Of a DNA stretch of 64,000 bases, positions 43,029 to 52,435 are shown in pieces. The position numbers and the translations under genes were made by a program. Every line of letters begins with the position of its first letter. Position 1 is the first letter of the stretch. Where the stretch lies: the NCBI RefSeq assembly GCF_001424945.1, contig NZ_LMCW01000006.1:64803-128802 (forward strand). Reading direction: 5' to 3'. Below the pieces are notes generated by a model. The model made no database searches. It saw only the letters and a list, made by a program, of their open reading frames with translations, and was not told where the DNA came from. The DNA is from Rhizobium sp. Root1203. GTDB taxonomy: Bacteria > Pseudomonadota > Alphaproteobacteria > Rhizobiales > Rhizobiaceae.

Positions 43029-45269
43029 ATGATTATCCAGTATTGGCGCTCGATGCTCTTGGTCAGCGCGGCGTCCATCTTCGTACTTCCGGTGTCGCAG
43101 GCTTTCGCACAAAGTGCACCAGCAACGACGACTGCGGCTGCCGTTGACGAAAACGGCACGCCGCTGCAGAAGATCGTCGTTAAGGGCAACCGCCGCACGA
43201 CGACGGCGCCGGCAGGGAGCATCGCGGATACGCCGCTCGCAACCGAGATCGGCAAGAAAGAGCTCGAGCAACAGCAAATCACCAACTTCGAGGATATCGG
43301 CCGCAGCATTGATCCCCGCGTCAATTTCTCTCGCGCTGACGCGGGCGTCAATTTGCGCGGCCTTTCCGGTCCTCGCATCCTAACCGTCATCGACGGCATT
43401 CCGATCCCGTATCTCTCGAACAACGCGCGCCAAGGCGCATTCGCGCGCAGCAATGCCAACGGCAGCGGCAGCGATTTGTTTGACTTCTCCTCGCTCTCGG
43501 CGTTTGACGTGGTGGCCGGCTCCGACTCAAGCACCGGCGGTTCCGGCATGCTGGGCGGCGCGATCGTTGTGCGGACGCTCGAACCGGAAGACATCATTCC
43601 GGAAGGCCGCGACTGGGGCCTGATCGTCAAGTCGACTTACGACAGCGAAGACGAAAGCATCGCGGGCTCCGTCGCCGCTGCCAAGAAAATCGACCAGACC
43701 TCGATCCTCCTGCAGGGCACCTACCGCACGGGACATGAGATTGACAATCAAGGCACAAACGACAGCTACGGCCGCTCCCGCACCGAGCCCAACCCGCTGG
43801 ACTTCGATCAAAGCAACCTGATGGTCAAGATCCGCCAGGAACTCGAAGGCGGACATCGTATCGGGCTGACGGCGGAAAGCTTCCGCCGCGATGCGGATAT
43901 CGACCTCCGGAGCGACCAGGGCCTTGCTTTGCCTCTCTATAGGATCGGAGGCTACAACGGTACCGACGACCGATCTCGCAAGCGTGTCTCGTTTGACTAC
44001 GACTACGAGGCCGTGTCGTCGGATTCCTTTTTCACCACCGCACGTGCGACACTCTATTGGCAGGAGCTTGAACGATCCTCGGGTTCGCTCGGTCGAACTG
44101 CGGCCGGCGTCGGCTACGGTCGCGACAATTCGATCAGCAGCAAGACGTGGGGCGCCACGGGCAACGCGACCAAGGAGTTCGAGTACGGCGGCTACGATCA
44201 CTCGGTCAGCTTCGGCCTGGAAACCGCGGTCACGGATTGGAGCCAGTATAGTTGGGCGCTTTGCACCACAACTTGCCCCTCGCTCAACAATCAGGCTGAA
44301 GTTCCCGACGTACAAAGCTATAGCGTCGGCGCGACGATCGAGGACCGCATTTCTTTCGGCAACGGGTTTGCGTTGACCCCCGGTGCGCGTTTTGACTGGT
44401 ACAGATACGAGCCAGCGGCGACCGGCGGCTTCGCCAGCAACCCGGCGCTCGGTTTGTTCGGTCCGCTTGAGGACAAGGACGGCGCTCGCGTTTCGCCTAA
44501 GCTGTTGGCAACCTACGACATTACGCCGGATGTTGAACTGTTTGCGCAATGGTCCATGTCGTTCCGTGCTCCAACCGTCGATGAACTCTACAGCCGTTTC
44601 TACAACGCCGGTGGACGTTATGCGCAGCTTGGCAATCCAGATCTGAAGCCTGAAACCGGCAACGGATTCGAAATCGGCGCGAACTTCAACCAAGACGACC
44701 TGAGCGGACGCGTGGCGCTCTTCCACAATCGATACAAGAATTTCATCGATACGGTGCAGACGTCTGTGGGGGGTATCACGGAGTTCAACTATACCAACGT
44801 CTCTAGCGTGACGATCTCCGGTGTTGAAGCGAGCGCGATGAAGAGCTTCGACAACGGTTTCAACATCCATGCTGCGCTGGCCTATGCCTATGGCAAGAAC
44901 GAGGATACCGACAAGCGGCTGCGCACGGTCGCTCCGTTCAAGGCGATCGTCGGCGCCGGTTACAGCCAGGAAAGCTACGGCATCGACCTTTCAATGACGG
45001 CTTCGGCTGCAATGTCCGACGACGGTGTTGTTCCCGACACCACGTTCGATGCACCGGGGTATGGCGTGGTCGATCTGACGGGCTGGTGGACACCGGAAAG
45101 CCTGAAGGGCTTGAGGGTGCAAGCTGGTATCTACAACATCTTCGACCAGAAGTACTTCAACGCGATTGCACTTCGGGATCTCAACCCTCGTTCGACGAGC
45201 AACCAGCCGATCGATTACTACTCCGAACCGGGCCGGACGTTCAAAATTTCGCTGACGAAGATCTTCTGA
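43029..45269 (+). CDS. shmR: TonB-dependent haem/haemoglobin receptor
   Basis: 746-aa outer-membrane receptor of the TonB-dependent haemoglobin/transferrin/lactoferrin class. The signal peptide ends at VSQAFAQ, followed by a TonB-box region and plug domain (TAPAGSIADTPLATEI, PRILTVIDGIPIP). The FRAP box FRAPTVDELYSRFYN (about residue 512) and the NPDL element (about 536) are the haem-receptor signature, and the protein ends in an aromatic beta-strand (RTFKISLTKIF). It lies directly upstream of trpE(G), as shmR does in S. meliloti. GAGG precedes the ATG at 43029. Two TGA-N9-TCA boxes upstream imply repression by RirA under iron sufficiency. Confidence 0.92.
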   Translation: MIIQYWRSMLLVSAASIFVLPVSQAFAQSAPATTTAAAVDENGTPLQKIVVKGNRRTTTAPAGSIADTPLATEIGKKELEQQQITNFEDIGRSIDPRVNFSRADAGVNLRGLSGPRILTVIDGIPIPYLSNNARQGAFARSNANGSGSDLFDFSSLSAFDVVAGSDSSTGGSGMLGGAIVVRTLEPEDIIPEGRDWGLIVKSTYDSEDESIAGSVAAAKKIDQTSILLQGTYRTGHEIDNQGTNDSYGRSRTEPNPLDFDQSNLMVKIRQELEGGHRIGLTAESFRRDADIDLRSDQGLALPLYRIGGYNGTDDRSRKRVSFDYDYEAVSSDSFFTTARATLYWQELERSSGSLGRTAAGVGYGRDNSISSKTWGATGNATKEFEYGGYDHSVSFGLETAVTDWSQYSWALCTTTCPSLNNQAEVPDVQSYSVGATIEDRISFGNGFALTPGARFDWYRYEPAATGGFASNPALGLFGPLEDKDGARVSPKLLATYDITPDVELFAQWSMSFRAPTVDELYSRFYNAGGRYAQLGNPDLKPETGNGFEIGANFNQDDLSGRVALFHNRYKNFIDTVQTSVGGITEFNYTNVSSVTISGVEASAMKSFDNGFNIHAALAYAYGKNEDTDKRLRTVAPFKAIVGAGYSQESYGIDLSMTASAAMSDDGVVPDTTFDAPGYGVVDLTGWWTPESLKGLRVQAGIYNIFDQKYFNAIALRDLNPRSTSNQPIDYYSEPGRTFKISLTKIF

Positions 45270-45294
45270 TCGCACTGATCGATCGCTTAGCAGA

Positions 45295-45318
45295 GGGCGG
45301 CATTCGTGCCGCCCTTTT
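45295..45318 (+). terminator. shmR terminator with UUCG tetraloop
   Basis: GGGCGGCA-TTCG-TGCCGCCC-TTTT is a perfect 8-bp stem capped by the very stable UUCG loop, 26 bp after the shmR stop and immediately before the trpL promoter. Confidence 0.9.
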
Positions 45319-45336
45319 CATTCCCGGAATAGCCTC

Positions 45337-45373
45337 TTGCGCATTCCGTGATCTCACGCTAACAATTCCGCCC
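45337..45373 (+). promoter_or_regulatory. trpL-trpE(G) promoter, predicted leaderless start
   Basis: TTGCGC (-35, 45337-45342), 17-nt spacer, TAACAA (-10, 45360-45365), then 8 nt to the A of the trpL ATG at 45374. A start site at that A gives an mRNA without 5' leader, and no Shine-Dalgarno sequence is visible before the ATG. Confidence 0.65.
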
Positions 45374-45418
45374 ATGAACACGTCCTTGAACATTGCAATC
45401 TGGTGGTGGGCTCGCTGA
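45374..45418 (+). CDS. trpL: trp leader peptide
   Basis: 14-codon leader MNTSLNIAIWWWAR with three consecutive Trp codons, nearly the same as the S. meliloti leader ([14 protein letters not shown], from memory). Ribosome stalling at the TGG run under tryptophan shortage decides whether the downstream terminator forms. In S. meliloti this peptide and the released leader RNA also act in trans; that this holds here is inference. Confidence 0.93.
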   Translation: MNTSLNIAIWWWAR

Positions 45419-45493
45419 AGCGGCCTCGACCAATCGTGTCCAAAGACGACGAGTGAGCCGCCCGGAAAAACGCCAGGCGGCTTTTTTGTTTTT
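45374..45493 (+). ncRNA. trp attenuator / rnTrpL-type leader RNA
   Basis: About 120-nt leader ending in the terminator AGCCGCC-N13-GGCGGCT-TTTTTGTTTTT (45456-45493). The segment GGCTCGCT at the end of trpL (45409-45416) can pair with AGTGAGCC (45452-45459), which includes the 5' arm of the terminator, giving the mutually exclusive structures of an attenuator. When terminated it would be a small RNA like S. meliloti rnTrpL. Confidence 0.88.
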
Positions 45494-45532
45494 AAGGCCG
45501 TCTGTCATCCAGGCCGATAACGGAGTGAAACA

Positions 45533-47722
45533 ATGGTAACGATCCTTCGGGATGACGGAGCGGAGATCTACGAGACCAAGGGCGGGATATCAGTCACGCG
45601 GCAGCGCCGGGCTATCCCCTATGGCGATGCGGTCTCCTCCTATATCGACAAGCTCGACGAGCGGCGCGGCGCGGTGTTTTCGTCGAACTACGAGTATCCG
45701 GGCCGCTACACCCGCTGGGATACCGCCGTGGTCGACCCGCCGCTCGGGATTTCGTGCAATGGCCGCCAGGTCTGGATCGAAGCCTATAACGAGCGCGGCG
45801 AGGTGATCCTCGGCTTCGTCACCGAACGGCTGAAGACGATTTCCGACCTGGTACTCGGCGCGTCCACGGCGCGGCGGCTGGACCTGACGGTCAAGACGCC
45901 GGATCGCGCCTTCACCGAGGAAGAGCGCTCGAAGATCCCGACCGTGTTCACGGTGCTGCGCGCCGTTACCGATCTCTTCTATTCCCAGGCGGACGCAAGC
46001 CTTGGCCTCTACGGCGCGTTCGGCTACGATCTTGCCTTCCAGTTCGACGCCATCGACCTGAAGCTCGTGCGCTCGTCCGACCAGCGCGACATGGTGCTCT
46101 ACCTGCCGGACGAAATTCTCGTCGTCGACAACTACTCGGCCAAGGCGTGGATCGACCGCTACGACTTCGAGAAGGGCGGCCGCTCGACCGAGGGCAAGGC
46201 GGGCGACATCGCGCCGGAGCCGTTCCAGCGTACCGATGCCATCCCGCCGAAGAGCGATCATCGTCCGGGCGAATATGCCGAGCTGGTCGTCAAGGCCAAG
46301 GAAAGTTTCCGCAAGGGCGATCTCTTCGAGGTGGTGCCCGGCCAGAAGTTCATGGAGCGCTGCGACAGCAAGCCTTCGGATATCTCCAAGCGGCTGAAGG
46401 CGATCAATCCGTCGCCCTATTCCTTCTTCATCAACCTTGGAAACCAGGAGTATCTGGTCGGCGCCTCGCCCGAGATGTTCGTGCGCGTGTCAGGCCGCCG
46501 CATCGAGACCTGCCCGATCTCGGGCACGATCAAGCGCGGCGACGACCCGATCGCCGACAGCGAGCAGATCCTGAAGCTCTTGAATTCCAAGAAGGACGAG
46601 TCCGAGCTGACGATGTGCTCCGACGTCGACCGCAACGACAAGAGCCGTGTGTGCGAGCCGGGTTCGGTCAAGGTCATCGGCCGCCGCCAGATCGAGATGT
46701 ATTCGCGTCTCATCCACACGGTCGATCATATCGAAGGCCGCCTGCGCGACGACATGGATGCCTTCGACGGCTTCCTGTCCCACGCCTGGGCGGTGACGGT
46801 GACGGGTGCGCCAAAGCTCTGGGCCATGCGCTTCATCGAAAGCCATGAAAAGAGCCCGCGCGCCTGGTATGGCGGCGCAATCGGCATGGTCGGCTTCAAC
46901 GGCGACATGAACACGGGCCTGACGCTGCGAACCGTGCGGATCAAGGACGGGATTGCGGAAGTCAGGGCAGGGGCCACCTTGCTCAACGATTCCATTCCCG
47001 ACGAGGAAGAAGCCGAAACCGAACTGAAGGCGTCTGCCATGCTTTCCGCCATCCGTGATGCCAAGGCCGGCAACTCCGGCAAAATCCAGCGTGACGTCGC
47101 TGCCGTCGGCAAGGGCGTCAAAATTCTGTTGGTCGACCACGAAGACAGCTTCGTCCACACGCTCGCCAACTATTTCCGCCAGACGGGAGCGACGGTTTCG
47201 ACGGTCCGCTCGCCGGTTGCCGAGGAGATTTTCGACCGGCTGGACCCGGATCTCGTCGTGCTGTCGCCAGGCCCGGGCAATCCGAAGGATTTCGACTGCA
47301 AGGCGACGATCAAGAAGGCGCGGGCGCGGAATCTTCCGATCTTCGGCGTCTGCCTCGGCCTGCAGGCGATCGCGGAAGCCTATGGCGGCGAGCTTCGACA
47401 TCTGGCGCTGCCGATGCACGGCAAGCCGTCGCGCATCCGCGTGCTGGAGCCGGGTCTCGTATTCTCCGGCCTCGGCAAAGAAGTGACCGTCGGCCGATAC
47501 CACTCGATCTTCGCCGATCCGTCGACGCTGCCGCGAGAGTTCATCATCACGGCGGAAAGCGAGGACGGCACGATCATGGGCATCGAGCATGCCAAGGAGC
47601 CGATTGCGGCGGTCCAGTTCCACCCCGAATCGATCATGACGCTCGGCGGCGATGCCGGCATGCGGATGATCGAGAACGTCGTGGCGCATCTGGCGCGCAA
47701 GGCGAAGATCAAGGCAGCCTGA
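45533..47722 (+). CDS. trpE(G): Fused anthranilate synthase TrpE(G)
   Basis: 729-aa fusion of the large (chorismate-binding) and small (glutamine amidotransferase) subunits of anthranilate synthase, the first step of tryptophan synthesis; the fusion is typical of Rhizobiaceae. The TrpE part (about residues 1-510) carries [38 protein letters not shown] and [12 protein letters not shown]. The class I amidotransferase part (about 525-729) has [18 protein letters not shown], the nucleophile Cys in [16 protein letters not shown] (about 607) and the His-Glu pair in QFHPESIM. Expression is controlled by the trpL attenuator just upstream. Confidence 0.97.
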   Translation: MVTILRDDGAEIYETKGGISVTRQRRAIPYGDAVSSYIDKLDERRGAVFSSNYEYPGRYTRWDTAVVDPPLGISCNGRQVWIEAYNERGEVILGFVTERLKTISDLVLGASTARRLDLTVKTPDRAFTEEERSKIPTVFTVLRAVTDLFYSQADASLGLYGAFGYDLAFQFDAIDLKLVRSSDQRDMVLYLPDEILVVDNYSAKAWIDRYDFEKGGRSTEGKAGDIAPEPFQRTDAIPPKSDHRPGEYAELVVKAKESFRKGDLFEVVPGQKFMERCDSKPSDISKRLKAINPSPYSFFINLGNQEYLVGASPEMFVRVSGRRIETCPISGTIKRGDDPIADSEQILKLLNSKKDESELTMCSDVDRNDKSRVCEPGSVKVIGRRQIEMYSRLIHTVDHIEGRLRDDMDAFDGFLSHAWAVTVTGAPKLWAMRFIESHEKSPRAWYGGAIGMVGFNGDMNTGLTLRTVRIKDGIAEVRAGATLLNDSIPDEEEAETELKASAMLSAIRDAKAGNSGKIQRDVAAVGKGVKILLVDHEDSFVHTLANYFRQTGATVSTVRSPVAEEIFDRLDPDLVVLSPGPGNPKDFDCKATIKKARARNLPIFGVCLGLQAIAEAYGGELRHLALPMHGKPSRIRVLEPGLVFSGLGKEVTVGRYHSIFADPSTLPREFIITAESEDGTIMGIEHAKEPIAAVQFHPESIMTLGGDAGMRMIENVVAHLARKAKIKAA

Positions 47723-47913
47723 GGCAGCCGGCTTTGACAGGACGATCCCGCGGCGTGGCCACTTCCCCGGCCTCGCCGCGAAAGAGCCGCAGCCAGCATT
47801 ATTGCCGTGGACCGTCCGGCCTTGTCGGCGGCTGCGCCATCGCCTTGACAGGATGCACTGCAGGGACGCAAGGCTGCCAACCAGAGGCAATGCTCTTCAA
47901 GGAAGGCTATGAA

Positions 47914-48330
47914 ATGATTTTGCACCTGCGGACGATTGCCTTGGCTCTGGCCATGGCTGCGACATGGTCGGTTGTCGCCCGTGGCGATGACTACACCGCC
48001 TACAGCAAGACAGCCGAGAGCGTGACCGGCGATATATCCTTCGACGATTTCGGCATCGCTTTCGCCAATGGCGAGAGCCTTGCATTCTCCGATCTCCTTG
48101 GCGATCACTTCGTCGTCGATGGGCAGCGCGTGCCAGCATCGCTCTATCGCGTCGAAGAGCCGGCGGATCCGGTGCTCCTCAACGGCAACGCGCTTTGTGG
48201 GGCGGGAGACGTCAGCTATGTGGCGTCCTGGTCTGCGGGCGACGGCCTTTCAACAGTGGCGGTGTTTACAGGCAGCCAACCGCCGCGCAGTTCCGACGAG
48301 ATGTGCGCTTCCTACATCTTCCAGGATTAG
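47914..48330 (+). CDS. Secreted protein of unknown function
   Basis: 138-aa exported protein with signal peptide MILHLRTIALALAMAATWSVVARG. The mature region starts DDYTAYSKTAESVTGDISFDD and reads as a small beta-rich domain with two cysteines (NALCGAGDVSY and DEMCASYIF) that probably form a disulphide. I recognise no family. AAGGAAGG lies 9-16 nt before the ATG at 47914; the open frame further upstream is not used. It lies 191 bp after trpE(G) on the same strand. Confidence 0.65.
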   Translation: MILHLRTIALALAMAATWSVVARGDDYTAYSKTAESVTGDISFDDFGIAFANGESLAFSDLLGDHFVVDGQRVPASLYRVEEPADPVLLNGNALCGAGDVSYVASWSAGDGLSTVAVFTGSQPPRSSDEMCASYIFQD

Positions 48331-48412
48331 GGTGTCAGCAGAGTCCTGTTGACTTCGTGAGGCAAATCAGGACGTTCGGAAACGATCACATCGGAAAGGG
48401 GGACCTGTTCGA

Positions 48413-49135
48413 ATGGAGACATCGTTGTATCTGCCGGTCAAGGCCTTCCTCGAAGCCGCCGGCTATATCGTCAAGGGTGAGATCGGCGCATGCGATCTCG
48501 TCGGGCTCAGCGATGCGGAACCGCCGGTCGTCGTCGTCTGCGAACTCAAGCTTTCCTTCAATCTTGAACTCATTCTCCAGGCGGTCGACCGCGCAGCGGC
48601 GAGCGACGAGGTGTGGATCGCTGCGCGGGTTTCGGCCAAAGGTCGCGGGCGGGAGGCCGACAAGCGCTATCGCGACCTGTGCCGCCGGCTCGGGATCGGC
48701 ATGCTCGGCGTCTCCGATGCCGGCGAGGTCAGCATCCTCGTCAGTTCCGTCGCACCGATGCCGCGCACCAATCCAAAGCGGCGGTCACGCCTCGTGAAGG
48801 AACACCAGATGCGCCGCGGCGATCCTGTCCTCGGTGGCGGCTCGCGGGCGCCAATCATGACGGCCTATAGGCAGCAGGCGCTCGCCTGCGCGTCGGCGCT
48901 GCAGCATGGATTGGCGCGGCCGCGGGATATGAAGGCTTTGGCGCCGGACGCCGGAAAGATACTGCTCAGCAATGTCTATGGATGGTTCGAGCGCGTGGAA
49001 AAGGGCGTCTATGCCCTGACCGGGGCGGGGCAGGCGGCGCTTTTGCGCTGGCCACAGCCTTTGATTGTCAATCAGGTCAGTGCCGGTGCTGTTGCGCCTG
49101 ATGTCGCCGAGAGCCAACCTGCAAGCATCGAATAA
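48413..49135 (+). CDS. DUF2161 protein, PD-(D/E)XK nuclease-like
   Basis: 240-aa protein of the DUF2161 family. The N-terminal part carries a PD-(D/E)XK pattern: EIGACDLVGLSD, then VVVVCELKLSF (Asp ~25 and E-x-K ~46), as in restriction-endonuclease-like phosphodiesterases. The C-terminal third is a winged-helix-like region (ALAPDAGKILLSNVYGWFERVEKGVYALTGAGQAAL). The biological role is unknown; DNA or RNA cleavage is inferred from the motif only. AAAGGGG precedes the ATG by about 10-15 nt. It is not linked to any methylase. Confidence 0.82.
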   Translation: METSLYLPVKAFLEAAGYIVKGEIGACDLVGLSDAEPPVVVVCELKLSFNLELILQAVDRAAASDEVWIAARVSAKGRGREADKRYRDLCRRLGIGMLGVSDAGEVSILVSSVAPMPRTNPKRRSRLVKEHQMRRGDPVLGGGSRAPIMTAYRQQALACASALQHGLARPRDMKALAPDAGKILLSNVYGWFERVEKGVYALTGAGQAALLRWPQPLIVNQVSAGAVAPDVAESQPASIE

Positions 49136-49280
49136 ACGCGACAATCGACAGCCATGCCGGCTTGACCCTTTGACAAGTCGCGCATTGTTGCCCATATGGC
49201 CCTCATTGGCCGCCGGCGCGATTTTCGCGCGGGCGGTTTTGCGTTTGAATGGCATGGTTTCTGCAATTCGTTCGCATCCG

Positions 49281-49322
49281 CACTGAGATTGGCGCACTGA
49301 GATTGGCGCACAGAGACTGGCA
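49281..49322 (+). repeat. Three tandem 14-bp units before the CDF gene
   Basis: CACTGAGATTGGCG occurs at 49281-49294 and again at 49295-49308, followed by a degenerate third unit CACAGAGACTGGCA (49309-49322). The array ends at the ribosome binding site of the CDF gene. It could affect expression by copy-number change or be a binding site with 14-bp spacing; nothing more can be said. Confidence 0.7.
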
Positions 49323-49332
49323 GAGGATCGAT

Positions 49333-50247
49333 ATGGACAATCAGGGCAATCTCACGGTTCGGCGGCTCGCGCTTTGGGGTATTCCGATGTCGCTGGGCGT
49401 CATGGGCCTGAAGATGGTCGCATGGTGGGTGACCGGGTCGGTGGCACTTCTGTCGGACGGGCTGGAATCGACGGTCAACGTCGTTGCCGCCTTCATCGCC
49501 TTTTTCGTCATCCGCTATGCACAGAAGCCGGCAGACCACGACCACCCTTTCGGGCATCACAAGGCTGAGTATCTGTCGGCGGTCAGCGAAGGGGTACTTA
49601 TCGTCGTTGCGGCACTTCTGATCGTCAACGAGGCCGTTGCCCATCTGTCCGATCCGCGGATGCTGGATGCGCCGGCGCTCGGCCTTGCCATCAATTTTGC
49701 TGCGGGCGTGATCAACGCCGTCTGGGCGCAGCTTCTGATCCGGACGGGGCGCAAGCACCGCTCGCCCGCTCTTACTGCCGACGGCCAGCATATCATGTCT
49801 GACGTCGTGACCTCGGTTGGCGTTCTTATCGGTCTCTTGCTGGCGCTGGCGACCGGCTACGCGATCTTCGATCCGATCCTGGCCATCCTCGTTGCCGTCA
49901 ACATCCTCTATCAGGGCTGGAAGGTCATTTCGCAGTCCATCGGCGGCCTCATGGACCAGGCCGTCGAGACTCATGAGGAGGAAGCGATCAAACTGGCGAT
50001 TGCGACGCATGGGGCAGGGTCGCTCGGCGTGCACGACCTGAAGACGCGGCGCGCCGGCGCAGTCACTTTCATCGATTTCCACCTTGTCGTGCCGGCCGCG
50101 ATGTCTGTAAGGCAGGCGCACGATATATGCGACCGCCTTGAAGATGCCATCCGCGCGGTGCATCCGGGCTCCAGCATTGCCATTCACGTGGAGCCTGAGG
50201 GCGAAAAGGCCCACGGCATTCGCGTCAAAGTTATCAAGGAGGCTTGA
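49333..50247 (+). CDS. Cation diffusion facilitator transporter
   Basis: 304-aa inner-membrane efflux carrier for divalent metals (CDF family; zinc, iron or manganese). Six helices are predicted. The metal-site residues are in ALLSDGLESTVN (helix 2, Asp) and DGQHIMSDVVTS (helix 5, His and Asp), with the loop HDHPFGHHKAEYLSA between. The C-terminal cytoplasmic domain (about 210-304) has HDLKTRRAG and IAIHVEPEGEKAHG. The ATG at 49333 is taken with AGAGGA upstream. The stop codon abuts the queF start, so the two genes are co-transcribed. Confidence 0.92.
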   Translation: MDNQGNLTVRRLALWGIPMSLGVMGLKMVAWWVTGSVALLSDGLESTVNVVAAFIAFFVIRYAQKPADHDHPFGHHKAEYLSAVSEGVLIVVAALLIVNEAVAHLSDPRMLDAPALGLAINFAAGVINAVWAQLLIRTGRKHRSPALTADGQHIMSDVVTSVGVLIGLLLALATGYAIFDPILAILVAVNILYQGWKVISQSIGGLMDQAVETHEEEAIKLAIATHGAGSLGVHDLKTRRAGAVTFIDFHLVVPAAMSVRQAHDICDRLEDAIRAVHPGSSIAIHVEPEGEKAHGIRVKVIKEA

Positions 50248-50712
50248 ATGCCCAATACAGACGTTTCGAACCTCTCGATGCTGGGTCACCAGACGGAAGC
50301 GCCGAAGTCGCCTGAGGATGCGGTACTGGAAAAGGTGCCGTCGAACCATGCCGGCACCGACTATGTCGTACGCTTCACCGCACCGGAGTTCACCTCCCTG
50401 TGCCCGATGACAGGTCAGCCCGATTTCGCCCACATCGTCATCGACTACATTCCGAACGAATGGCTGGTGGAATCCAAGGCACTGAAGCTCTTCCTGCACT
50501 CATTCCGCAATCACGGCGCCTTTCACGAGGATTGTTCGATCTACATCGCCAAGCGACTGGTGGAACTGCTCGATCCCAAGTGGTTGCGGATCGGTGCCTA
50601 CTGGTACCCACGCGGCGGTATTCCGATCGACGTGTTCTGGCAGACCGGCAAGCCGCCGGAAGGCGTGTGGCTGCCGGATCAGGGTGTTGCGACCTATCGC
50701 GGCCGGGGCTGA
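50248..50712 (+). CDS. queF: NADPH-dependent 7-cyano-7-deazaguanine reductase
   Basis: 154-aa tunnelling-fold enzyme reducing preQ0 to preQ1 in queuosine biosynthesis. The catalytic Cys52 ([14 protein letters not shown]) with Asp59 and the QueF motif [23 protein letters not shown] (about residues 73-95) are intact, and the length is that of the unimodular (type I) form. It starts directly after the CDF stop codon, and AAGGAGG lies in the end of that gene. Other que genes are not in the window. Only 9 bp separate its stop from the convergent GT25 gene. Confidence 0.95.
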   Translation: MPNTDVSNLSMLGHQTEAPKSPEDAVLEKVPSNHAGTDYVVRFTAPEFTSLCPMTGQPDFAHIVIDYIPNEWLVESKALKLFLHSFRNHGAFHEDCSIYIAKRLVELLDPKWLRIGAYWYPRGGIPIDVFWQTGKPPEGVWLPDQGVATYRGRG

Positions 50713-50721
50713 GCCTCCGGT

Positions 50722-51510
50722 TCAGTCCGATCCTAGCGAAAAGCTGGCCGGGTCGATCTCGATGTTGCGCTTTTTGCCCCCGAGCAGGCCCTTCACCAGA
50801 TTTCGTGCCTTGATGGTTTCGAGGCGGAGCCGCATGAGGTTCTTGCGCAGCTTGCTCCTGGGCCTGAACGCCGTGTCGGTCGAGGTTCGCAGGAAAGCCT
50901 GTTTTTCGGCGTGATCACCGACAAATCGCAGCTGGATGACGGGTGCCGGCTCTATCTGGTAGGCCTTGAGCCAGGATCGATGCCAGAAATAGGCGTCGAC
51001 CAGCGCATAGCTGCCTGTATCCTCAAGCATCTTTGCGGCGGCACGTGGACCGATGACGTAGCCGGCGAGGCCGAGGCGGTTCTGAAAAACGCGCGTTGCC
51101 CTAAAACGCCTGCCGCGATCGATCCAAGACCACGACTTTGCGAGGATGTGCGGCAGGGGCACGAATTCGAGATCGTAGGCGCAGTTCCAATCATCGTTGC
51201 GGTCGCCGATGGCCCTCAATGCATCGGCAATGTCCTCGGAAAGGACAGCGTCGTCCTCAAGTATCAGCGTCTTTTCACCGCGATCGACAACGGCTTGCCA
51301 CGCCATTCTGTGGGAGGTGAAGCAGGCCACGTCCTGGCGAAGCGTTGGGCTTGGCCAGCTGTTCGCTGCCGTCTGGCAATCGTCGTCCGATAGGTCGCCG
51401 GCTTCGAAGGCATCCAGGAACTCGTAGTCCAGTCCCAGCTTCTTCATCTGCTGCTGTTGAAACCGCCTTCTCGTTTCCTCGGCCTGTCGACTGATGATGA
51501 GGATCTTCAC
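50722..51510 (-). CDS. GT25 family glycosyltransferase
   Basis: 262-aa glycosyltransferase of family 25 (LPS/LOS beta-galactosyltransferase type). The start KILIISRQAEETRRRFQQQQMKKLGLDYEFLDAF and the segments CFTSHRMAWQAVVDRGEKTLILEDDAVLSEDI (with the DD acidic motif) and GLAGYVIGPRAAAKML fit GT25. It probably adds a sugar to the lipopolysaccharide core or another surface glycan. The GTG at 51510 gives the usual start; a TTG at 51525 is possible. It is convergent with queF. Confidence 0.85.
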   Translation of the reverse strand: MKILIISRQAEETRRRFQQQQMKKLGLDYEFLDAFEAGDLSDDDCQTAANSWPSPTLRQDVACFTSHRMAWQAVVDRGEKTLILEDDAVLSEDIADALRAIGDRNDDWNCAYDLEFVPLPHILAKSWSWIDRGRRFRATRVFQNRLGLAGYVIGPRAAAKMLEDTGSYALVDAYFWHRSWLKAYQIEPAPVIQLRFVGDHAEKQAFLRTSTDTAFRPRSKLRKNLMRLRLETIKARNLVKGLLGGKKRNIEIDPASFSLGSD

Positions 51511-51658
51511 TGATGTCTTGCCCAATAAAAATGAAATATGATTTCGTGGACCTTATCTCTGCCTTCGGTGCTTATCAATCGACGCCGGGTCGCGCAGGAG
51601 TGGGACGGACCGCGCGACCGGGCATTGCTCTCTACGGCAAAAATGATGCCCCCTGCCG

Positions 51659-52435
51659 TCAGACGTCGAAGGAGTCGTCGCCGGAATCCGACTGGTCGTC
51701 ATTGTCATCGCCGTCGTCATCGTAGCTCGCCTCCTGCAGATCGGCGTCGTTGCTGGCATCGTCGTTCTTTGTGTCGGCGCTCGCCGCCTGCGGTTTATCC
51801 TTGTCGTCACCGAAATAGTTGTTGACGACGGTCTCCTCGACCGGGGCGCCGCCGAGCGCATTGGCACCCGACGCCAGCGATCCCAGGCCGAGCGACGACA
51901 TATGGCTGCCGAAAATGCCGCTCAACGAGTTGGCGAGCAGCATGCCGCCGGCAACGCCGGCAGCGGTGCCGAGCGCACCTTGGAGGAAGCTGCCGCCTGC
52001 CGAAGGAGCCGATGGCTGCGGGTTCCACGGACCGGCCGGTTGCTGCGGCGTTGCGCGCGGGGCTGTGTCGCGATCCGGCTGCGCATTCAGGCGCGGCGCA
52101 TTTCCCCATGGTCCCGAGGGAGGGGTAGGCTGTTGCGCCTGGCTGCTTCCGAAGATCGAACTCAGGAAGCCGCCGCCCTGTTCGGCCTGCCGATGCTCGC
52201 CTTCGCGTGCCTCAAGCTCGTGGATGCGCGCTTCCAGTTCCTTGATGCGGCTTGCCGCGGCCTCCAGCCCTTTCTCCTGAACGATGACGGCCTGGGCGAG
52301 ATAGTAGGCCGTGTACGGCTGCTCGCGCGTGCCCTGATCGATGAGTGCTTCGGCATCCCCGTCGCGCGGCGTTGCTGCGGCCGTGCGAACGCGCTCGAAG
52401 AGGGAGGTCAGCAATTGGCGTTCTTCGGGTGACAT
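51659..52435 (-). CDS. DUF2076 domain protein
   Basis: 258-aa protein of the DUF2076 family. The N-terminus MSPEERQLLTSLFERVRTAAATPRDGDAEALIDQGTREQPYTAYYLAQAVIVQE is the family core. It is followed by a short coiled coil (ASRIKELEARIHELEA), a Pro/Gln-rich linker, a Gly/Ala-rich hydrophobic stretch (about residues 155-205) and a highly acidic tail (DDDGDDNDDQSDSGDDSFDV). The layout resembles periplasmic ligand-binding DUF2076 proteins, though no signal peptide is seen. AAGGAG lies 7 nt upstream of the ATG at 52435. It is divergent from clpP. Function is unknown. Confidence 0.85.
   Translation of the reverse strand: MSPEERQLLTSLFERVRTAAATPRDGDAEALIDQGTREQPYTAYYLAQAVIVQEKGLEAAASRIKELEARIHELEAREGEHRQAEQGGGFLSSIFGSSQAQQPTPPSGPWGNAPRLNAQPDRDTAPRATPQQPAGPWNPQPSAPSAGGSFLQGALGTAAGVAGGMLLANSLSGIFGSHMSSLGLGSLASGANALGGAPVEETVVNNYFGDDKDKPQAASADTKNDDASNDADLQEASYDDDGDDNDDQSDSGDDSFDV

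Noticed and set aside
49281..49322. CRISPR-like repeats
   Set aside because: The units are only 14 bp, directly adjacent without spacers, and number three; no cas genes are present.
49072..50499. 475-codon frame on the minus strand
   Set aside because: Shadow of the CDF transporter and queF genes.
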